NCBI RefSeq assembly: GCF_003268675.1
Contig: NZ_CP029378.1
Coordinates: 6,820,001 to 6,884,000 of the forward strand
Source of the DNA: Streptomyces bacillaris
GTDB lineage: Bacteria > Actinomycetota > Actinomycetes > Streptomycetales > Streptomycetaceae
Length of the DNA stretch: 64,000 nucleotides
Reading direction: 5' to 3'
Shown here: positions 16,260 to 26,384 of the stretch, piece by piece
Position numbering within the stretch: the stretch's first letter is position 1
Layout: every line of letters begins with the position of its first letter
Translations under genes and position numbers: made by a program
The notes under the pieces: generated by a model
What the model saw: only the letters and a program-made list of their open reading frames with translations
Told to the model about the DNA's origin: nothing
The model's database searches: none

Positions 16260-17537
16260 TCAGCCCCCGACCGGGCTCTTCGCCGCCGCACCGCCCGCCG
16301 CCGCACCGCCCGCCGCCGCACCGCCCGTCCCCGCGCCACCGGCCGGTGTTCCGGAGCCGGGCCCCTTCCGGTCGCCCGCCCGCAGCACCCCGGCCCCCGC
16401 CACCAGGCCGAACGCCAGCGCGGTCACCACGCCGAAGGAGACCACCAGCGAGGTCGTCTCGGCCAGTGCGCCGATCGCCGAGGGGGCGATCAGGCTGGAG
16501 GTGTACGTGATGGTGGCGACGCCCGCGATGGCCTGGCTCGGGTTGGGTCCGCTGCGCCCGGCCGCCGCGAAGGCCAGCGGCACCACGACCGCCACGCCGA
16601 GCCCCAGCAGCCCGAAGCCGCCCATCGCCGCCGCCGGGGAGGGCGAGAACACCACGAGCAGCCCGCCCAGTGTGGCCAGCGTCCCGCCCACCCGTACGGT
16701 CCGCACCGCGCCGAACCGGTCCACGATCCGGTCCCCGGCCAGCCGCGCCACCGCCATCGTCAGGGCGAAGGCGGTGGTCGAGGCGGCCGCGACCCCGTCC
16801 GAGCTGCCCAGGACGTCCCGCAGATAGACCGCCGACCAGTCCAGGCTGGCGCCTTCCGCGAAGACCGCGCAGAACCCGACGGCCCCGATGACCAGCGCGG
16901 ACTTCGGCGGCAGGGTGAAGCGCGGCGGCTCCTCGTCCGGCTCGCTGCGCAGGTCCAGCACGTTCCGGCAGGCGGCCAGCCCCAGCGCCGTCAGCACCAG
17001 CGCGGCCAGCGTGTGGTGGAGCCGGGCGTCGGCGCCGATGTGCGCGGCCACCGTGCCCGCGGCCGAGCCGATCAGCGCGCCCACGCTCCACATGCCGTGC
17101 AGCCCCGACATGATCGACTTGTCGAGGCGGTTCTCCACCTCCACGCCCAGGGCGTTCATCGCCACGTCGGACATCCCGGCGGTCGCCCCGTAAACGAAGA
17201 GGGCGGCGCAGAGCGTCAGCAGGTTCGGCGCCAGGGCGGGCAGGATCAGCGCCAGCGTCCACAGGGCCAGCAGCCCGCGCAGGGCGGTCCGGGCGCCGAA
17301 CCGGTGGCTGATCCGGCCCGCCAGCGGCATCGCGATCGAGGCGCCGATCGCGGGGAAGGCCAGCGCCAGGCCGAGCTGGCCCGCGCTCACCCCGGCGTGG
17401 TCCTGGATCCATGGCACCCGGGTCGCGAAGCTGCCGGTCACCGCCCCGTGCACCGCGAAGACGGCGGCGACGGCGACCCGGGCCCGCCGCACCTGCTCCC
17501 TGCTGTGGACCGCGGCGGCGGTCGGTTCCTTCGTCAT
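16260..17537 (-). CDS. MFS transporter
   Basis: This 425-residue major facilitator has 12 predicted membrane segments, with VFAVHGAVTGSFATRVPWI in the first. The loop 2-3 signature is present as GRISHRFGART, and its internal repeat copy in the second half is GDRIVDRFGAVRT. It resembles sugar or drug MFS proteins of the FucP/inner-membrane YbjJ-like group. The C-terminal tail ends in three copies of Gly-Gly-Ala-Ala-Ala encoded by perfect 15-bp repeats. It diverges from a ROK regulator, and a strong inverted repeat lies between them. This arrangement suggests uptake or efflux of a sugar-type substrate under ROK control. Confidence 0.88.
   Translation of the reverse strand: MTKEPTAAAVHSREQVRRARVAVAAVFAVHGAVTGSFATRVPWIQDHAGVSAGQLGLALAFPAIGASIAMPLAGRISHRFGARTALRGLLALWTLALILPALAPNLLTLCAALFVYGATAGMSDVAMNALGVEVENRLDKSIMSGLHGMWSVGALIGSAAGTVAAHIGADARLHHTLAALVLTALGLAACRNVLDLRSEPDEEPPRFTLPPKSALVIGAVGFCAVFAEGASLDWSAVYLRDVLGSSDGVAAASTTAFALTMAVARLAGDRIVDRFGAVRTVRVGGTLATLGGLLVVFSPSPAAAMGGFGLLGLGVAVVVPLAFAAAGRSGPNPSQAIAGVATITYTSSLIAPSAIGALAETTSLVVSFGVVTALAFGLVAGAGVLRAGDRKGPGSGTPAGGAGTGGAAAGGAAAGGAAAKSPVGG
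16282..16326. repeat. Three perfect 15-bp tandem repeats in MFS 3' end
   Basis: Units at 16282-16296, 16297-16311 and 16312-16326 are identical and encode (on the minus strand) the Gly/Ala tail of the MFS transporter. Because the unit is a multiple of three, copy-number change keeps the frame. Confidence 0.85.
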
Positions 17538-17602
17538 ACGGGCTGTGCCCTCCCCTGAGAGTGCCGCGTGCGTCGCGAGGCGGCCGGACTGCGTCGCGTA
17601 AA

Positions 17603-17625
17603 CTATCAGGAACCCTGCCTGATAG
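17603..17625. promoter_or_regulatory. Candidate ROK operator between MFS and ROK genes
   Basis: CTATCAGG (17603-17610) and CCTGATAG (17618-17625) form a perfect inverted repeat with a seven-base spacer in an otherwise A/T-enriched patch. The site is 66 bases upstream of the MFS start and 73 bases upstream of the ROK start. ROK repressors of actinomycetes are known to use such A/T-edged inverted repeats. Confidence 0.65.
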
Positions 17626-17697
17626 ATAGTTCTTTCGGGCGGCCCCTCTCCGCCGACCCGGGAAAGAGGCTCCGTGGTGGTCTGGAAGGATCCCGGT

Positions 17698-18879
17698 ATG
17701 CCCGCATCACCGAGCACGGCTCGGGCCATCAACGACCGCCTCGCCCTGCAACTGCTCCAGCAGGACGGCCCGTTGACGGCCGCACAGCTCAAGAACCTGA
17801 CCGGACTCTCCCGCCCGACCGTGGCCGACCTGGTCGAACGGCTCCAGGGCGCCGGTCTGATCCATGTCGTCGGCGAGTCCGGCGCCGTCCGCCGGGGACC
17901 CAACGCCAAGCTGTACGGGATCGTCGCCGACCGGGCCCACCTCGCCGCCCTCGACGTGCGCACCGGCAGCGTCTCCGTGGTCGTCGCGGACCTGCTGGGG
18001 ACCACCCTCGCGGAGGCCACCCTGCCCATCACCGATGAGGCCGGGACCGGGCCCGCCGTCGAACAGGCCGTCGCCCTCCTGGAGCGCACCGCCCGCGAGG
18101 CGGGGTCCGTCCCCCTGCACAGCGTCGGCATCGGGGCCCCGGGCCTGATCGACCCGGCCACCGGCGAACTGCGCGACACCTCCAAGCTGCCCGCCTGGCA
18201 CCGGGCCCTGGTCCGGGTCCTCCAGCAGCGGCTGCCGGCGACCGTCCTCGTCGAGAACGAGACCAACCTCGCCGCCGTCGCGGAGCACCGGGCCGGGGCC
18301 GCCCTGGACCGGGAGACCTTCGTCCTCATCTGGCTGGGCCAGGGCATCGGGGCCGCCGTGATGCTGGACGGCAGGCTGCGGCAGGGCGCCTCCGGGGGCG
18401 CGGGCGAGATCGGCTTCCTGCCGGTGCCCGGGGTGACCGGACTGCCCTCGGCCGTCGACTGCGCGGGCGGCTTCTACTCCCTGGCCGGTTCGGCGGCCCT
18501 CTGCGAGCTCGCCGCCCGCCACGGCATCGCGCTGCCCGACGGCGCGGCCCCCGACGCCACCGCCGTGGCGGCCGTACGCACCGCGCTGGCGGCGGGGGAG
18601 CGGGGGGAACCGTTCCTGGACGAGGTGGCCGACCGGCTCGCCCTCGGGGCCGCGGCCGTCGTCTCGGTCCTGGACCCCGGCTGCGTCCTCCTGGCGGGCG
18701 CGGTCGGGGAGGCGGGCGGCGCCCCGCTCGCAGCCCGGGTCGAGGAGCGCCTCGCCGTGATGTCCCCGCTGCGCACCGAGGTCCGGGCGGGCTCGCTGGG
18801 GGACGGGGCGGTGCTGCGCGGGGCGCTGCTCACCGCCCGCGACGCGGCCCAGGAGGCGCTGTTCGCCCCCGGGGGCTGA
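17698..18879 (+). CDS. ROK-family transcriptional regulator
   Basis: This 393-residue regulator has an N-terminal winged HTH (residues about 20-65, LTAAQLKNLTGLSRPTVADLVERL) joined to a sugar-kinase-like ROK domain with GIGAPGLIDPATG, ENETNLAAVAEH and GQGIGAAVMLDGRLRQGASGGAGEIG. The ROK zinc motif (several Cys in CxCGxxGCxE) is missing; only one Cys (VDCAGG) is left there. Kinase activity is therefore unlikely and the domain probably serves as effector sensor. The ATG at 17698 has a perfect ribosome site (GGAAGGA, spacer seven). Divergence from the MFS gene across the inverted repeat suggests autoregulation and control of that transporter. Confidence 0.93.
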   Translation: MPASPSTARAINDRLALQLLQQDGPLTAAQLKNLTGLSRPTVADLVERLQGAGLIHVVGESGAVRRGPNAKLYGIVADRAHLAALDVRTGSVSVVVADLLGTTLAEATLPITDEAGTGPAVEQAVALLERTAREAGSVPLHSVGIGAPGLIDPATGELRDTSKLPAWHRALVRVLQQRLPATVLVENETNLAAVAEHRAGAALDRETFVLIWLGQGIGAAVMLDGRLRQGASGGAGEIGFLPVPGVTGLPSAVDCAGGFYSLAGSAALCELAARHGIALPDGAAPDATAVAAVRTALAAGERGEPFLDEVADRLALGAAAVVSVLDPGCVLLAGAVGEAGGAPLAARVEERLAVMSPLRTEVRAGSLGDGAVLRGALLTARDAAQEALFAPGG

Positions 18880-18999
18880 GAACGGGACGCGGGGCACGGG
18901 CGTCCGGCCCGTACGGCGCGGACGAGGGCCGGGGCGGTGACGCGAGCCGGGCGGCACGGCCCCGGCAGGCCGTACGGCCCCGGGAGCGGCCGGCAACGG

Positions 19000-19032
19000 G
19001 TGAAGCCCCGGCAGTGGCTGCCGGGGCTTCAC
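19000..19032. terminator. Perfect 15-bp bidirectional hairpin terminator
   Basis: Arms 19000-19014 and 19018-19032 are perfectly complementary with a three-base loop, between the convergent ROK regulator and chitinase genes. Confidence 0.85.
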
Positions 19033-19082
19033 GCGTGGTGCGGGGAGGTCACGGGGGCGACGCGCTCACCCCCGTACGGGAG

Positions 19083-21452
19083 TCAGCAGGCGCCCTGGTC
19101 CTTCCAGACGCCCCACTGGCCGGTGGTGCCGGGCTTCTCGCCCTTCGTCCACCACGAGGCCTTCCACTCGTGGCCGTCCTGGCTGACGACCGCGCCGCCC
19201 TGGTACTCGGTGCCCGCGTTCCACGCCGGGGCCGAGCAGGTGCCGCCCGGCTGCGTCGGGGTCGGAGTCGGGGTCGGGGTGGGCGTGGGACCGGTCGGGT
19301 CCGGGGTCGGCGTCGGGTTGGTGCCGGTGCCGGGCTCGACCAGGGTGGTGCCGCGGGCCAGGTCACCGGCGAGGGCGTAGGACTTCCCGCCGAAGGTCAC
19401 GGTCCAGTTGGACGGCGTGGAGGTGGGCAGGTAGTAGACGAAGTCCAGCTCCACCGAGGCGCCGGGGGCCAGGGTCTGCCAGGCCGGGAGCTTCAGGGAG
19501 ACCCGGTTGTAGGGGCCCTTGAGCCCGCCGATGTTGTTGGCGGCGGTGTGGTCGCTGCGGATGATCGACGTACCGAAGCCGGACTGGTCCTTGGCGTTGG
19601 CCGGGGCGGAGGTGGCGTAGTCGAACTGGAACTCCGTGCCGCCGGGCAGCGTGGCCTGGGTGTTGTTGGTGATCTTCAGCTTGGGGCTGATCGGGTAGTT
19701 GGAGTCACCGAGGGCGAACTGGCCGAAGGAGACGTCGATGTTCACGGCCTGGGTGGGCAGGTCGACCGTGGAGCGCTTCGCGCCGTACGGGGCCGCCGTC
19801 TTGAAGGCGTCGTACATCGCGGTGGTCAGCGTGTTGCCGGTCTCGTACTGGCCCTTGGCCGCGTTCCACTGGTAGTCGCCCGCCAGCTCCCAGATCATCG
19901 TGCCGCCGATGCCCTGGTCGACCACGTAGTCGGCCTTGCGCTTCACCGACTGCTCGTCCTCGGTGGAGAGGAAGACCTTCTTCTGGGCGTTCCACAGCCA
20001 CGGGGCGACCAGCGTCGAGTCGTAGTTGCGGACGTAGGTGCCGGTCAGCTGGGTGTTCGCGGGGAAGCCGTAGTCGGTGAGGTAGTCACCGACGATGCCC
20101 TTCTCCAGGTTCTTCGCGTGCCACATCGGGTTCGAGCCGGCCGGGGCCTCCTGGCCGTTGTCGTCCTTGTCGTGCCAGAGGTTGTCGATGCCGACCGCGC
20201 CGTCACCGCACTTGGTCAGACCGGAACCGGCCGGGCAGCTGGTCGCGGCGGCCTTGCCCCACAGACCGTTGGTGCCGCCCTGGACGTTCTTGAAGCCGCG
20301 GGTGTAGTACGGCAGGCCGATGTTGATCCGGCCGGCCGGCATGGAGCCGCGGAAGTAGTGGAAGGCCCAGTCGGTGTTGAGGTAGCCGACACCGCCGTAC
20401 TGCGAGGTGGTGTAGACGCCCGCCTGCGCCAGCTCGTTGTCCTTGCCGTCGTCGAAGAGCGAGGCGTTCGGACCGACGTACTCGTTCCAGGCGCCGTGCA
20501 GGTCGTAGGACATGATGTTGACGTAGTCCAGGTACTTCTGCATCTGGTACGTCTCCATGCCCCGCAGCAGGTAGCCGGAGGACGGGGCGGCGACGGTCAG
20601 CAGGTAGTGCTTGCCGTCGGCGGCGCCCGCGCGGTCGAGCTTCTCGCGCAGGGTCTTCATGAGGACGTCGTAGCCCTTGACCAGGCCCGCGCGGCGGCCG
20701 TTGGCCAGCGCGTGGTCCATCGGGTTGCCCGCGTCCTTCATGGACGTGGCGTACTCGTAGTCGATGTCGACGCCGTTGAAGCCGTACTTGCGGACGAAGT
20801 CCACGGCCGAGTCGGAGAAGGTGTTGATGCCCGCCGTGTTGACCGAGCCGTCGGCGTTGGTGGCCATCGAGTAGAAGCCGCCGGAGTTGACGCGCGTGCC
20901 GTCCGGGCCGAAGTAGCCGCCGGTCTCGGCCCAGCCGCCCACGGAGACCAGGGTCTTCACGTCCGGGTACTGCTTCTTGTACTTCGTCAGCAGGTTGAAG
21001 TGCCCCTTGTAGGGCAGCGACGGGTCCATCTCGGCGCCTGCGACACCCGGCCAGGTCATGCCGGTGGAGGCGTTGTCGGGGCTGTCGGGCCCGACCGAGA
21101 GCTTGTTGGCGCTGTCGACGTGCGCGAAGGCGTAGTTGAGGTGGGTGACCTTGGTCCAGGGGATGTTCGGGACCAGGTAGGGGTCCCGGCCGTCCTTGCC
21201 GGTACGCCAGTTGGTGAAGTACCCGATGACGCGGCGCTGGTGGTCGTCGCCCATCTTCTCGCGGCCGTCGGTGTCGTAGACGGTGCAGTACGGGGTGTCG
21301 ACGCCGGGGGTCTTGTACAGCCCGTCCGGGCGACAGGACTCGTGGTCGGTGGCGGCCGCCGACGGAGTGGCGGCGAGGGAGGTCATCAGCAGGCCGGCGA
21401 TGGCTGCGCCGGCGGCGAGGAGCGTGGCTCTCGCTCTGGTGGGGGACAGCAT
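19083..21452 (-). CDS. Secreted multidomain chitinase, GH18
   Basis: This 789-residue secreted enzyme hydrolyses chitin. A Sec signal peptide covers about 1-33, and the mature protein starts near TDHESC. A large GH18 barrel follows (about 60-540) with catalytic motif NGVDIDYE at 226-233. E233 is the acid/base, and the first Asp of the usual DxxDxDxE is Asn, which the family pattern tolerates. After it come a beta-sandwich module (about 560-700), a Pro-Thr linker and a C-terminal CBM5/12 chitin-binding domain with aromatic residues and terminal Cys pair (CSAPAWNAGTEY to KDQGAC). The ATG at 21452 has AGGAGG upstream. It probably corresponds to S. coelicolor SCO1444 (ChiI-like, from memory). Promoter repeats typical of chitin-induced genes lie upstream. 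Confidence 0.95.
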   Translation of the reverse strand: MLSPTRARATLLAAGAAIAGLLMTSLAATPSAAATDHESCRPDGLYKTPGVDTPYCTVYDTDGREKMGDDHQRRVIGYFTNWRTGKDGRDPYLVPNIPWTKVTHLNYAFAHVDSANKLSVGPDSPDNASTGMTWPGVAGAEMDPSLPYKGHFNLLTKYKKQYPDVKTLVSVGGWAETGGYFGPDGTRVNSGGFYSMATNADGSVNTAGINTFSDSAVDFVRKYGFNGVDIDYEYATSMKDAGNPMDHALANGRRAGLVKGYDVLMKTLREKLDRAGAADGKHYLLTVAAPSSGYLLRGMETYQMQKYLDYVNIMSYDLHGAWNEYVGPNASLFDDGKDNELAQAGVYTTSQYGGVGYLNTDWAFHYFRGSMPAGRINIGLPYYTRGFKNVQGGTNGLWGKAAATSCPAGSGLTKCGDGAVGIDNLWHDKDDNGQEAPAGSNPMWHAKNLEKGIVGDYLTDYGFPANTQLTGTYVRNYDSTLVAPWLWNAQKKVFLSTEDEQSVKRKADYVVDQGIGGTMIWELAGDYQWNAAKGQYETGNTLTTAMYDAFKTAAPYGAKRSTVDLPTQAVNIDVSFGQFALGDSNYPISPKLKITNNTQATLPGGTEFQFDYATSAPANAKDQSGFGTSIIRSDHTAANNIGGLKGPYNRVSLKLPAWQTLAPGASVELDFVYYLPTSTPSNWTVTFGGKSYALAGDLARGTTLVEPGTGTNPTPTPDPTGPTPTPTPTPTPTQPGGTCSAPAWNAGTEYQGGAVVSQDGHEWKASWWTKGEKPGTTGQWGVWKDQGAC

Positions 21453-21563
21453 GTGGTCGTTCCTCCTGGGGAGGTCGGCAGAACACAACTGGCTAAAAGG
21501 GGGTGGGTCTGTCGGGGTCCCGGTGTGCGCACACCGTGGGACCGAACCTCCGAGGTGACGCAG

Positions 21564-21605
21564 AGATTAAGAGGACTAGACCAGTGCGTCAATAGGTCTG
21601 GACCT
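21564..21605 (-). promoter_or_regulatory. Chitinase promoter with direct repeats and DasR-like site
   Basis: Read on the minus strand, a -35 TTGACG (21587-21592) and a -10 TAATCT (21564-21569) are spaced by 17 bases. Two 12-base direct repeats, AGGTCCAGACCT (21594-21605) and TGGTCTAGTCCT (21572-21583), start 22 bases apart and flank the -35. The spacer copy ACTGGTCTAGTCCTCT (21570-21585) matches the DasR consensus ACTGGTCTAGACCACT at 14 of 16 positions. Streptomyces chitinase promoters are known to carry such 12-bp repeats. The same layout recurs at the second chitinase. Confidence 0.85.
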
Positions 21606-21820
21606 TTATCGCGCGACTTTCTGAATGACTACGTTGTCGACCACTTGTCGGGTTTCGCTCCGACGGGTTTGCGCCAGTTGTTCCCGCGCCCCCGGCCCCC
21701 TGCTCCCGCGCCCCGGCCTCGCGCTCCGTGACCAGGTCCCTCGCCCCTGTGACCCAGCCCACAGGACTCACCCGCATGGCCGAGGGGTGTCCGTGGCAGA
21801 CTGGTTCCGTACCAGTAGCA

Positions 21821-21947
21821 GCGCACTCCGGGGTCGGTGCAATTCCGAACCGGCGGTTATAGTCCGCGACCCGTCCGCAGCCAGCGGCCGGTTGACCAGG
21901 TGAGATTCCTGGACCGACGGTTAAAGTCCGGATGGGAGGCAGTGCGC
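21821..21947 (+). ncRNA. FMN riboswitch (RFN element)
   Basis: The conserved RFN core is unmistakable. It includes GGGTCGGTGCAATTCCGAAC at about 21831-21850, then CGGCGG...AGTCCGCGAC, GGTTGACC, the ATTCCTGGACCGACGG block and the closing AAAGTCCGGATGGGAG. The basal stem pairs GCGCACT (21821-21827) with AGTGCGC (21941-21947). It precedes ribD by 162 bases and is expected to sense FMN and shut down the riboflavin operon by premature termination or by hiding the ribosome site. A small inverted repeat ACTGGT/ACCAGT (21800-21816) lies immediately upstream and may belong to the promoter. Confidence 0.95.
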
Positions 21948-22109
21948 GGCGGTTCGTCATCGGGTACGCCGCCGTCGGCGGGCGCATGGCCGGGTTTCGC
22001 CGGACCCCTGCGTCCTCTCTTCGGTTTCCGGCGTTTCCCCTGGTGAGCCGCTTCATCTGTCGTCATCGACAGGCCCCGGAGTCCGTGCCCGAAGAGGCAG
22101 GAGGACCCG

Positions 22110-23210
22110 GTGGCCACCGCAGCCGACATCACCGCCATGGGCCGAGCGATCGCGCTCGCCGCCCGCGGTCTCGGCTCCACCAGCCCGAATCCGGTCGTCG
22201 GATGTGTGATCACCGACGCCTCCGGAGCCGTGGTCGGCGAAGGCTTCCACCAGCGCGCCGGCGGGCCGCACGCCGAGGTCCACGCCCTGCGCGCGGCCGG
22301 TGAGCGGGCCCGGGGCGGCACCGCCTACGTCACCCTCGAACCCTGCAACCACACCGGCCGCACCGGCCCCTGCGCCCAGGCCCTCCTGGAGGCCGGGATC
22401 AGCCGGGTCGTCCACGCCGTCGGTGACCCGAACCCGCAGGCCACCGGGGGTGCCGACACCCTGCGCGCGGCCGGGGTCCAGGTCGAGCAGGGGCTCCTCG
22501 CGGAAGAGGCCGAGGCGGGGAACGCCGCCTGGCTCACCTCGGTGCGCCTCGGCCGCCCGTACGTCCTGTGGAAGTACGCCGCGACCCTCGACGGCCGCAT
22601 CGCCGCCGCCGACGCCACCAGCCGCTGGATCACCTCGCCCGAGGCCCGCGCCGACGTCCACCGGCTCCGTGCCGAGGTCGACGCGGTGATCGTGGGCTCC
22701 GGCACCGCCCGCGCCGACGACCCCCAGCTCGGCGTGCGCGGGATCGACGGCGCCACCCAGCCCCTGCGCGTCGTCGTCGACACCGGCGCCACCGCCGTCC
22801 GGCCCGGCGCCCGGGTCCTCGACGACACGGCCCCCACCCTGGTCGCCGTCGCGGAGGACGCCCCGGCCGGCCACCTCCCCGAGGACACCGTCCTGCGGCT
22901 GCCCCGCGCCGCCATCGGCCCCGGCCTGGACGTCGACGCCCTCCTCGCAGCCCTGCACGCCCGGGGCGTCCGCTCCGTACTCCTCGAAGGCGGCCCGACC
23001 CTGGCCGGGGCCTTCGTCGCCGCCGGAAAGGTCGACAAGGTCGTCGGCTATCTCGCCCCGGTCCTGCTCGGGGCCGGCCCCGCCGCCCTCGGGGACGCCG
23101 GAATCACCACGATCGCGCAGGCGTTGCGCCTCGAGGTGACCGAGACCGTCCCGATCGGCCCCGATCTGCGCATCACCGCCGCCCCCGCCCCTGCTCGGAA
23201 GGGAAACTGA
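22110..23210 (+). CDS. ribD: Bifunctional diaminohydroxyphosphoribosylaminopyrimidine deaminase / uracil reductase
   Basis: This 366-residue enzyme catalyses the second and third steps of riboflavin synthesis. The N-terminal deaminase domain (about 1-145) has the zinc site H54-A-E56 and C79/C88 (EPCNHTGRTGPC). The C-terminal reductase domain (about 148-360) opens with RPYVLWKYAATLDGRIA and contains the NADPH-binding LLEGGPTLAGAF. The GTG at 22110 follows AGGAGG. It is the first gene of the riboswitch-controlled operon, and its stop abuts the ribE start directly. Confidence 0.96.
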   Translation: MATAADITAMGRAIALAARGLGSTSPNPVVGCVITDASGAVVGEGFHQRAGGPHAEVHALRAAGERARGGTAYVTLEPCNHTGRTGPCAQALLEAGISRVVHAVGDPNPQATGGADTLRAAGVQVEQGLLAEEAEAGNAAWLTSVRLGRPYVLWKYAATLDGRIAAADATSRWITSPEARADVHRLRAEVDAVIVGSGTARADDPQLGVRGIDGATQPLRVVVDTGATAVRPGARVLDDTAPTLVAVAEDAPAGHLPEDTVLRLPRAAIGPGLDVDALLAALHARGVRSVLLEGGPTLAGAFVAAGKVDKVVGYLAPVLLGAGPAALGDAGITTIAQALRLEVTETVPIGPDLRITAAPAPARKGN

Positions 23211-23888
23211 GTGTTCACCGGAATTGTCGAAGAACTGGGTGAGGTCACCGCCGTCGAGCAGCTCGACGACGCCTCCCGCTTCCGGCTGCGCGGCCCCCTC
23301 GTCACCGAGGGCGCCCAGCACGGCGACTCCATCGCGGTGAACGGCGTCTGCCTCACCGTCGTGGAGACCGGCGACGGCGAGTTCACCGCCGATGTGATGG
23401 CCGAGACCCTCAAGCGCTCCAGCCTCGGCGCCCTCACCACCGGCTCCCGGGTCAACCTGGAGCGCCCGATGGCGCTCGGCGGCCGACTCGGCGGACACAT
23501 CGTCCAGGGCCATGTGGACGGCACCGGCACCATCGTCGAGCGCACCCCCTCCGAGCACTGGGAGATCGTCAAGGTCTCCCTGCCGCCCGAGCTGACCCGG
23601 TACGTCGTCGAGAAGGGCTCCATCACGGTCGACGGCGTCAGCCTCACCGTCGTCGAGGCGGCGGCCGACTTCTTCACCATCAGCCTCATCCCCACCACCC
23701 TCGCCCTGACCACGCTCGGCCACAAGCAGCCCGGCGATCCGGTCAACCTGGAGGTGGACGTCATCGCCAAGTACGTCGAGCGGCTGCTGGGCGACCGGTC
23801 CGGATCCGCACCGGGCCCGCTGCCGGGCGGCCTGCCGGGGCAGGACCCGCTGGCCGACAGCCGGACCACTGGGCAGGACCCGCGATGA
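23211..23888 (+). CDS. ribE: Riboflavin synthase, alpha chain
   Basis: This enzyme dismutates two 6,7-dimethyl-8-ribityllumazine molecules to riboflavin and the pyrimidine product. The 225-residue protein shows the tandem beta-barrel duplication. The first repeat starts at MFTGIVEELGEV and the second at GHIVQGHVDGTGTIVE. Each contains the S-I-x-V-(N/D)-G-V-(C/S)-L-T-V motif (about 41-51 and 139-149). The GTG start at 23211 follows the ribD TGA without a gap. The C-terminal tail (about 200-225) is Pro/Gly-rich and probably disordered. The stop overlaps the next start (ATGA), so translational coupling is expected. Nomenclature varies (ribE/ribC). Confidence 0.95.
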   Translation: MFTGIVEELGEVTAVEQLDDASRFRLRGPLVTEGAQHGDSIAVNGVCLTVVETGDGEFTADVMAETLKRSSLGALTTGSRVNLERPMALGGRLGGHIVQGHVDGTGTIVERTPSEHWEIVKVSLPPELTRYVVEKGSITVDGVSLTVVEAAADFFTISLIPTTLALTTLGHKQPGDPVNLEVDVIAKYVERLLGDRSGSAPGPLPGGLPGQDPLADSRTTGQDPR

Positions 23889-24525
23889 ACGCCGTCTCCT
23901 GGCTCAACTCCGAGGCCTTCACCGTCTTCGGCCAGCACATCAAGTGGTCGGACATGATCGGCAACGTCATCGGCCTCACCGCCCTCGCCCTCGGCTGGCG
24001 GCGCTCCATCTGGACCTGGCCCGCCCAGCTGCTCTCCGGCGCCATCCTCCTGGTCGCCTTCGCCTCCGCCCACCTCTCCGGCAGCGCGGGCAAGCAGCTC
24101 GTCGTCATCGTCGTCGCCCTCTGGGGCTGGTGGTCCTGGAACCGGGGCAAGCAGCAGGCCCAGGACGGCTCCATCGCCGTCCGCTTCGCCACCTGGCGCG
24201 AGCGCGGGGTGCTGATCGGCGCCGCAGCCCTCGGCACCCTCGCCGTCGGCGGCCTGTTCACCGCCTTCCCCTCGCTCTCCTGGGACCCGTGGCCGGACGC
24301 GTACATCTTCGTCGGCACCGTCGTCGCGATGTACGCCCAGGCCAAGGGCATGGTCGAGTTCTGGTTCGCCTGGCTCCTGGTCGACCTGGTCGGCGTCCCG
24401 CTGAACTTCGCCAACGGCTTCGCCTTCTCCGGCTTCGTCTACATCATCTACGGCGCCCTCGTCCTGTGGGGCATGCGCGACTGGTGGCTGCGTACGCGGA
24501 CACCCGCTCTGGAAGGAGCCACGGC

Positions 24526-24529
<4 letters not shown>
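23885..24529 (+). CDS. ribM: PnuC-family riboflavin transporter (RibM-like)
   Basis: This 214-residue membrane protein has about seven hydrophobic helices. The PnuC-family aromatic motif appears as WGWWSWNRG at about 81-89, and a second conserved segment is EFWFAWLLVDLVGVPLNF. PnuC proteins carry nicotinamide riboside. Members inside FMN-riboswitch rib operons of actinobacteria (RibM of S. davaonensis, PnuX of Corynebacterium) transport riboflavin, and the operon position here argues strongly for that substrate. The start overlaps the ribE stop by four bases and the stop overlaps the ribBA start by four bases. Confidence 0.9.
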
Positions 24530-25830
<1,301 letters not shown>

Positions 25831-25863
25831 CGAACACCTCTCTCGACCAGCAACAGGAGAACC

Positions 25864-26349
25864 ATGAGCGGCAAGGGTGCACCCGAACTGTCCGTACGCA
25901 ACTGCGCCGACCTGCGGGTTGCCGTCATCGCGGCCCAGTGGCACGAGAAAGTGATGGACGGTCTCGTCGACGGCGCCCTGCGTGCCCTGCACGAGCTGGG
26001 CATCGACGAGCCGACGCTGCTCCGCGTCCCCGGCTCCTTCGAGCTGCCGGTGGTCGCCAAGGTGCTCGCGGGCCGCGGCTACGACGCGATCGTCGCGCTC
26101 GGCGTGATCATCCGGGGCGGCACCCCCCACTTCGAGTACGTCTCCCAGGGCGTCACCGTCGGCCTCACCCAGGTCACCGTCGACACCGGTGTCCCCGTCG
26201 GCTTCGGCGTACTGACGTGCGACACCGAGGAGCAGGCCCTCGATCGGGCGGGCCTCGAAGGGTCCAACGAGGACAAGGGGCACGAAGCGGTCACCGCCGC
26301 CGTGGCCACCGCCGCCACGCTGCGGACCGTCAGCGAACCCTGGCGCTGA
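25864..26349 (+). CDS. ribH: 6,7-dimethyl-8-ribityllumazine synthase
   Basis: This enzyme condenses the pyrimidine intermediate with 3,4-dihydroxy-2-butanone 4-phosphate. The 161-residue protein is of standard size, with RVPGSFELP (about 54-62), the catalytic H89 in RGGTPHFEYVSQG, and the C-terminal GLEGSNEDKGHEA phosphate-binding region. It presumably assembles as an icosahedral 60-mer or pentamer. A ribosome site (CAGGAGAACC) precedes the ATG. It is the last rib gene; hisE follows after 35 bases, so the FMN-controlled transcript may run into the his pair. Confidence 0.96.
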   Translation: MSGKGAPELSVRNCADLRVAVIAAQWHEKVMDGLVDGALRALHELGIDEPTLLRVPGSFELPVVAKVLAGRGYDAIVALGVIIRGGTPHFEYVSQGVTVGLTQVTVDTGVPVGFGVLTCDTEEQALDRAGLEGSNEDKGHEAVTAAVATAATLRTVSEPWR

Positions 26350-26384
26350 GTGCCCTCCGGCGACCCCGTATTCTGAGGACCATC

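Noticed and set aside
13277..16510. A 1077-codon open frame on the plus strand across the DUF5995 gene and the permease
   Set aside because: Its translation is Arg/Pro/Gly/His-rich without any family motif, and it lies opposite two well-supported genes. It is a by-product of G+C-rich codon bias.
19014..21731. A 905-codon plus-strand open frame opposite the chitinase
   Set aside because: Its Val/Gly/Arg-rich translation without motifs mirrors the chitinase gene, whose GH18 and chitin-binding domains are clear.
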